DNA of 8,872 nucleotides, taken from NCBI GenBank assembly GCA_040758525.1, contig JBFLVQ010000400.1, positions 1-8,872 of the forward strand, given 5' to 3'. The notes under the pieces are model-generated. The model did no database searches, was not told where the DNA came from, and was given only the letters and a program-made list of their open reading frames with translations. The position numbers and the translations under genes were made by a program. The DNA comes from JBFLVQ01 sp040758525 (GTDB lineage: Bacteria > Acidobacteriota > Blastocatellia > Chloracidobacteriales > JADJPF01). Numbering within the stretch: the stretch's first letter is position 1; each line of letters starts with the position of its first letter. Below, one piece after another: positions 5,507 to 8,872 of this stretch.

Positions 5507-6316
5507 CTATCTACGCATTACCTCTACTTGCGACAAAACGACATGATTCCTATTAATCCAGTCCTGAATATCAGGATGCTCAATCAAATAGGCAGGTACT
5601 GGAAAAACCTCAAATATATCGGTACTGCGACCTTTTTCCCGATACTTTTGATTGCACTTGTCGCACGCATAATCTTCCCAAATGATACGATCTCGCCTCA
5701 CCATATAGGCCCGTTCTTCTGCCATTGCTCCACACAGAGAACAGCGTCTCGAATCTGTTTTTCCTATATAAAGGTTGTAATTGAAAACATCATATTCTTG
5801 ACCCCAACGAGTTATTTCTATTCCAGGTCGATTAGTGAAGTAGCTCTCTGCTATGTTTAAGTTCTTTGCAGCTTCATCTGGCGATAGATCTTTACCAGGC
5901 GTATTCGGCTGCCAGTTACTCTCTTCATACTTATTCGCTAGCTCAACCCCGTAGATGGGAAACTTGTAACGTGGTGTATGCCAGCAGATTATATTTCCAC
6001 AGTCGATTTGCGTTTCAACAAAGGTAAGTCTTGCTTGCCCAGTATTGCTGCATCGATAACAATGATCGAACTCTTCATCCCAATCCCAATGATAGTATCT
6101 GCCTGTCCCACTACAATCACGACATTTAACAACAACATCTATTAAGCAATTGCTCCAGGGAAGTTGTGCTTTATGAGCAGCTATTAATGCACATCTTTTT
6201 AGCCAGTAAACTGCATCCTTTGGCCCTCTATCATAATGGCCTTTGTATGACCTGGATCGAACCCAACTGTTTAGTTTATCTACTGCAAGGATTGCTTGGG
6301 ATAGTTCATTATTCAT
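5507..6316 (-). CDS. Cys-rich protein with DnaJ-like CxxCxGxG motifs
   Basis: A 269-residue protein I cannot assign to a named family. Residues 65-93 contain C65-RD-C68-SGTG and C86-YR-C89-SNTG, the CxxCxGxG pattern of the DnaJ cysteine-rich zinc finger, but with only two copies and no J-domain. A second pair, C192-SL-C195 and C218-DK-C221, forms another likely zinc ribbon. The N-terminal 60 residues look helical and are followed by the fingers; the middle (110-185) is rich in aromatic residues. No membrane segment. Start choice: ATG at 6316 with only a weak GGTG nearby; an in-frame TTG at 6340 is the alternative and would add eight residues. Both lie just after the deoxyribosyltransferase-like gene. 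Binding to nucleic acid or protein through the fingers is plausible but unproven. Confidence 0.8.
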   Translation of the reverse strand: MNNELSQAILAVDKLNSWVRSRSYKGHYDRGPKDAVYWLKRCALIAAHKAQLPWSNCLIDVVVKCRDCSGTGRYYHWDWDEEFDHCYRCSNTGQARLTFVETQIDCGNIICWHTPRYKFPIYGVELANKYEESNWQPNTPGKDLSPDEAAKNLNIAESYFTNRPGIEITRWGQEYDVFNYNLYIGKTDSRRCSLCGAMAEERAYMVRRDRIIWEDYACDKCNQKYREKGRSTDIFEVFPVPAYLIEHPDIQDWINRNHVVLSQVEVMRR

Positions 6317-6341
6317 AATTGCACCATTACTACTGAACAAT

Positions 6342-6356
6342 AGCTTTATTAAAGCT
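6342..6356. repeat. Short palindrome at the junction of two genes
   Basis: Arms agcttta (6342-6348) and taaagct (6350-6356) around a single central base, overlapping the stop codon of the deoxyribosyltransferase-like gene. It could be an operator-type dyad or simply chance in AT-rich DNA. Confidence 0.4.
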
Positions 6357-6816
6357 GATCAACCCATATCAACACTTGTTTGGCCAACTCCTCTAATGAA
6401 TACACAACCTTCACATCAGGCCGAGCCAGCCGTGTTTGAATTATTACATCCTGCAGTCTCTGATATTCAGGGTGCACGCCAACAAAAAGGGGCTTTTGTG
6501 TCATTGACCACGCGCCTAGTTCATAGAGAACAATCGGACATAGCGTTTCACAGGGAAACCAGAATAAGATTGCTGTTGCAACTCTCAGATGCCAGAACTC
6601 CCATTCAATTTGTGCGTTAGCTGCTGCTGGATCGTGAATAGGAAAATTGTTTCTTCTTGGGTTTAAGATTGTAAGAGCTTCTTTAGTAATAGCTTCTTTA
6701 TTTGCAAGCTGCCTGACAACCTCCTGTTGCCAATCTGGACAATCTGTAATGCCGCCACCAAGAAACAATGATGTGCTACTACCATTCCATTCTGTAGGGC
6801 ATTCAATATAATTCAT
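6349..6816 (-). CDS. Nucleoside 2-deoxyribosyltransferase-like protein
   Basis: A 155-residue enzyme of the nucleoside 2-deoxyribosyltransferase-like fold. Classical members transfer deoxyribose between bases, and relatives hydrolyse N-glycosidic bonds of nucleotides. Seen: SLFLGGGITD (16-25), which matches the first strand and loop of the family; ILNPRR (50-55); IEWEFWHLRVATAILFWFP (70-88); and ETLCPIVLYELG (90-101). E99 in the ELG motif corresponds to the nucleophilic glutamate of the Lactobacillus enzyme (MELG), so the catalytic residue appears present. Length is right for the family. The start has GAGGAG 8 bases upstream. Neighbours are the first zinc-ribbon membrane gene (33 bases before) and the Cys-rich protein after it. 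Substrate is not predictable; nucleotide salvage, NAD-like cleavage or modified-base metabolism are all possible. Confidence 0.87.
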   Translation of the reverse strand: MNYIECPTEWNGSSTSLFLGGGITDCPDWQQEVVRQLANKEAITKEALTILNPRRNNFPIHDPAAANAQIEWEFWHLRVATAILFWFPCETLCPIVLYELGAWSMTQKPLFVGVHPEYQRLQDVIIQTRLARPDVKVVYSLEELAKQVLIWVDQL

Positions 6817-6849
6817 ATATTTATCTCCTCATCTAGCTTCTCTGCTCAC

Positions 6850-7431
6850 TTAAAATGCTACTAGCAATAATCTGAATCCTTCTAGTGACAAGACGAACAT
6901 GATTGCACCAATTAGCTTTATTAGTTCTTTTCTTGCCAACACAATATCTTCTTCTATGTAAAAAAGTATTCCTGTACTGATAGCTGTTACAACTAGCATG
7001 AAACTTCTGATTGTACTGAATGTTGTTATAGTATTTTCACTACACCCAGGGATAATCGTTGCTATTAAGACACCTGCTTGTGCTACCAATGCTAGAAATG
7101 CTGTTGCTTCAGGAATTAACCATCGCGAGATCTCATCTTCTTGCTTATTTGCCGCTGATATATGAGCTTCATTAGACTCTGCTTCGTCTCTATCAATAAA
7201 CTCAGGCCATTCTGCCAATGCTATCTCTCTGAAACAGGCAGGGCATATCCAGCCACTGTTGTCTCCAACTCCAACAAAACTGGCTAATTTCCAGTTGCTA
7301 TTGAGAGCAGCCTTAATGACCTGTTTAACGCTTCCTTGAGCAGATAAATCAGCGTGACAATCTAACTGGATCTTACCAATGCTTTTGCAGTTGACGCATT
7401 GCAGTTGCATTGATGGTTGATTTTCTGGCAT
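6850..7431 (-). CDS. Zinc-ribbon plus three-helix membrane protein (copy B)
   Basis: A 193-residue protein of unknown function, related to the protein at 3763-4284. The N-terminal head has C12-VN-C15 and C63-PA-C66 with C25/H26 between, a zinc-ribbon-like arrangement with a longer middle than in copy A. After an acidic linker come hydrophobic segments at about 105-127, 143-159 and 170-192. The second ends in LFYIEED (156-162) followed by ARK, the same feature as FFHLEED..RAGK in copy A. The start is clear: AGGAG 6 bases upstream, with a second GAGGAG further out next to the preceding stop. It lies between the three-helix protein gene and the deoxyribosyltransferase-like gene. Probably an inner-membrane protein; the conserved acidic motif after helix 2 is the best candidate for a functional site. 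Confidence 0.8.
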   Translation of the reverse strand: MPENQPSMQLQCVNCKSIGKIQLDCHADLSAQGSVKQVIKAALNSNWKLASFVGVGDNSGWICPACFREIALAEWPEFIDRDEAESNEAHISAANKQEDEISRWLIPEATAFLALVAQAGVLIATIIPGCSENTITTFSTIRSFMLVVTAISTGILFYIEEDIVLARKELIKLIGAIMFVLSLEGFRLLLVAF

Positions 7432-7461
7432 AGCTTTCTCCTAATTTGTCTCTCTCCTCAA

Positions 7462-7920
7462 TTAATGGTGCCAATATTTCGCAAACTCGATGGTGCCTCT
7501 AAGCATAGTGATAATGCCTACGTATAGCATGATCAAGAATATGAATATGTTGAATACTAGGAATGAATATTTGAAAAAACTCAGACCTGGCTCTCGGTTT
7601 CTTTGTATAGGTATATGCGCAATTAATTCCCCTGATAACCGAGCTAAATACATAAGTGGCAGAAAGTGTAACAACGATATAATGGACCAAATGAACCAAG
7701 TGAACACAGCAATATTTCGTGAATCTGATCCTTCTAAATCCTGTAATAGCTTTGGTTGTACCGTTATCGAGCCTTTAAGTATTTGAAAAGTTATTATTGA
7801 AATTGTAATAGCTAAAATAGTTAAGCCTGTCCACTTTAAGAAAAGCTTCTTATTTTGAGCGAGATAATCTTTTAGAGCAACTTTGCCGTCAATATCGATT
7901 ATGGTTTGTTCTAGCTCCAT
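7462..7920 (-). CDS. Three-helix membrane protein, unknown function
   Basis: A 152-residue protein: a polar N-terminus (1-29), then hydrophobic segments at about 30-49, 70-93 and 114-137. RN.....FFKYS (about 108-119) is shared with the membrane part of the protein at 8127-8711, so the two seem related. Start choice: the frame is open upstream to an ATG at 8031, but those 37 codons overlap the small basic gene in another frame and their ATG has no SD, whereas the ATG at 7920 has TTAGGAG eight bases upstream overlapping that gene's stop. I therefore use MELEQ as the N-terminus. No enzyme motif is visible. Probably an inner-membrane partner of one of the neighbouring soluble proteins. Confidence 0.78.
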   Translation of the reverse strand: MELEQTIIDIDGKVALKDYLAQNKKLFLKWTGLTILAITISIITFQILKGSITVQPKLLQDLEGSDSRNIAVFTWFIWSIISLLHFLPLMYLARLSGELIAHIPIQRNREPGLSFFKYSFLVFNIFIFLIMLYVGIITMLRGTIEFAKYWHH

Positions 7921-7935
7921 TAATTGTTCTCCTAA
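7921..7935 (-). promoter_or_regulatory. Shine-Dalgarno that decides the start at 7920
   Basis: TTAGGAG at 7935-7929 lies eight bases before ATG 7920, and its TAG is the stop codon of the 63-residue gene. This coupling argues for the short form of the membrane protein and supports the small gene upstream. Confidence 0.65.
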
Positions 7936-8123
7936 CTTGCAATAATCAACTTCCATGAAGTTTTTCCGTTTTCCTTTACCGTCGCACTTAGCCCCTTCTT
8001 CAATGCAGCTTTCCAGGCCAACAAACACCATTCTCTGTTACCAGTCCAGGTGCGTAGCCGTGATCCTTTTCCGTGGCCTCGATATTTAAGTGCTGGTGTC
8101 ATTACTGCTCTCGCTCTAGACAT
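7932..8123 (-). CDS. Small very basic protein (63 residues)
   Basis: A 63-residue cytoplasmic protein with 14 Lys/Arg and only two acidic residues. Its core is KYRGHGKGSRLRTWTGNREW (13-32), followed by CLLAWKAALKKG, a likely amphipathic helix. The composition suggests nucleic-acid binding, but I do not recognise a family. Why it is real: it starts three bases after the stop of the preceding gene, AAGG lies about ten bases upstream, and its stop codon forms part of the SD of the next gene. The competing frame in the same stretch (8031-7921) would be an N-terminal extension of the membrane protein and has no SD. The SD is weaker than elsewhere, so coupling to the upstream gene is likely. Confidence 0.65.
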   Translation of the reverse strand: MSRARAVMTPALKYRGHGKGSRLRTWTGNREWCLLAWKAALKKGLSATVKENGKTSWKLIIAS

Positions 8124-8126
8124 TTC

Positions 8127-8711
8127 TTATCTACCTTGAAAAATATCCTTTACGTTTCTAATGGCCTCTAAGAATTGTTCGATCACCCTAACTGATATAA
8201 CTGCTTGAATAAATATAAGGCTATATTTGAAAAAATCACGGGCTCTTCCAGGATTTCTCTTGAGCTGCTTTAGTAAAATATGAAGTAATAAAAATGACAA
8301 ATATAATGAAAGAATAACCCAGAAATACGCTACCCTTACGTTGATAAGAATGCGTGTAAAAACCACTGTTAGCCACCATAATATCGTTAGTACGCTCACT
8401 TCTTTAAGTAAACTCTTCAGCTTGTTTTTGCTGCTTGTCTTGTTTTCTGCCAGCTTTCCTGTCTCAACGAATCTCTCTAACAATGGTAGTAGTGCTCTCA
8501 CCTGGTCTCGATTAAGGTGCATTCTTGCTGAACAGGTCTCTGTTAGGTCATCGTGTGTACCTGTATTACATCCGAGCCAGAGGTATTCCTGCGGAGGATT
8601 TTCACCAATGATAAAAGCTGAACTCTCCTGAATGGAGCAAAGGTCACCATTGCTATCATTAAACTCTCCTCTTAGAAAACCCCTGTTTGTTGGTTTTAGA
8701 TCTATATTCAT
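8127..8711 (-). CDS. Phage-type soluble domain fused to membrane helices
   Basis: A 194-residue protein in two halves. Residues 9-87 match a domain I know from hypothetical proteins of proteobacterial phages and prophages: NRGFLRGEFNDSNGDLCSIQ (9-28), then ESS, LWLGC (44-48), ARMHLNRDQVRALLPLLERF (62-81) and VETGKL. Its function is unknown. After a Lys-rich linker come hydrophobic segments at about 105-123, 127-147 and 160-175, with RNPGRARDFFKYS (152-164) resembling the adjacent 152-residue protein. Start choice: ATG at 8711 has GGAG nine bases upstream and gives the family's usual MNIDLKPT start; an ATG at 8726 would add five residues. It begins 21 bases after the preceding gene fragment and ends three bases before the basic gene. 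The fusion of this domain to membrane helices is unusual as far as I know. Confidence 0.8.
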   Translation of the reverse strand: MNIDLKPTNRGFLRGEFNDSNGDLCSIQESSAFIIGENPPQEYLWLGCNTGTHDDLTETCSARMHLNRDQVRALLPLLERFVETGKLAENKTSSKNKLKSLLKEVSVLTILWWLTVVFTRILINVRVAYFWVILSLYLSFLLLHILLKQLKRNPGRARDFFKYSLIFIQAVISVRVIEQFLEAIRNVKDIFQGR

Positions 8712-8732
8712 TACGCTACACTCCATTATTAA

Positions 8733-8872
8733 CTAGCCTGCTACTAGGCTTAATTTCTTCTTGTTATTAGCTTCTATCTCAAGTGCAGGAAAGTTAGTTA
8801 GATCTTCACTTAAAAAATTGGCAATCGTTGCGATCCACTCATCCGCATCAAATCTCGTAAATGACTTATGGC
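8733..8872 (-). CDS. C-terminal fragment of an unknown gene (runs off right edge)
   Basis: A frame open from the window edge to a TAG at 8735-8733, encoding the last 45 residues of a protein: HKSFTRFDADEWIATIANFL, then SEDLTNFPALEIEANNKKKL and SLVAG. The composition looks coding: mixed charged and hydrophobic residues and a predicted short helix (DEWIATIANFL). The other two frames of the strand have stops in this stretch. It ends 21 bases before the next start, as in the rest of the gene train. I do not recognise the family from this fragment. Confidence 0.6.
   Translation of the reverse strand, partial: HKSFTRFDADEWIATIANFLSEDLTNFPALEIEANNKKKLSLVAG

Noticed and set aside
6243..6620. 125-codon plus-strand open frame
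   Set aside because: Antisense to the deoxyribosyltransferase-like gene and the start of the Cys-rich gene; no SD or domain.
7921..8031. N-terminal extension of the three-helix membrane gene
   Set aside because: Its ATG lacks an SD and the stretch is better explained as the 63-residue gene in another frame.
8735..8751. Small hairpin (agcct / aggct) at the stop of the right-edge gene fragment
   Set aside because: Only five base pairs and no T-run on the minus strand, so not a credible terminator.

Overview
The window is one continuous minus-strand gene train: sixteen convincing or probable genes plus one possible very small one, with no convincing plus-strand gene and no rRNA, tRNA, CRISPR array or insertion sequence visible. 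Most genes are 0-40 bases apart, several stops and starts overlap or nearly touch, and Shine-Dalgarno (SD) sites of the GAGGAG/AGGAG type are easy to see. The base composition is AT-leaning. The SDs, the full-length DnaN clamp and a domain familiar from proteobacterial phages and prophages point to a Gram-negative, probably gammaproteobacterial host. A clamp gene away from dnaA/recF, mixed with small nucleotide-metabolism enzymes, Cys-rich proteins and unknown membrane proteins, suggests an accessory element (large phage, prophage, integrative element or plasmid). That is inference; no integrase, capsid, terminase or conjugation gene lies in the window.

Layout in transcription order (right to left). 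8872-7462: the tail of an unknown gene; a protein joining a phage-type soluble domain to membrane helices; a small very basic 63-residue protein; and a three-helix membrane protein that shares an RN..FFKYS motif with the membrane part of the first. 7431-3763: a zinc-ribbon/three-helix membrane protein; a nucleoside 2-deoxyribosyltransferase-like enzyme; a protein with DnaJ-like CxxCxGxG and other CxxC motifs; a DUF4326 protein with an extra Cys-rich N-terminus; a DUF1643 protein; and a second zinc-ribbon/three-helix protein paralogous to the first. 3613-2709: a membrane-anchored ankyrin protein with an unusual Cys/His cluster, followed by a possible overlapping 28-codon gene. 2637-1: a PAPS-reductase-like PP-loop enzyme, DnaN, a stand-alone LuxR-type DNA-binding protein, and the start of a Nudix hydrolase that runs off the left edge.

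Two themes stand out. One is nucleotide or nucleic-acid chemistry: Nudix, deoxyribosyltransferase-like, PP-loop enzyme, DUF1643, DUF4326 and a private sliding clamp, which would fit an element that replicates its own DNA and edits nucleotide pools or modifies bases. The other is a set of five small membrane proteins, including two pairs of relatives, interleaved with those enzymes; no known system that I recognise has this make-up. Two structural DNA signals lie inside genes: a perfect 15-bp inverted repeat in the PP-loop gene and a dyad carrying four GATC sites in dnaN.
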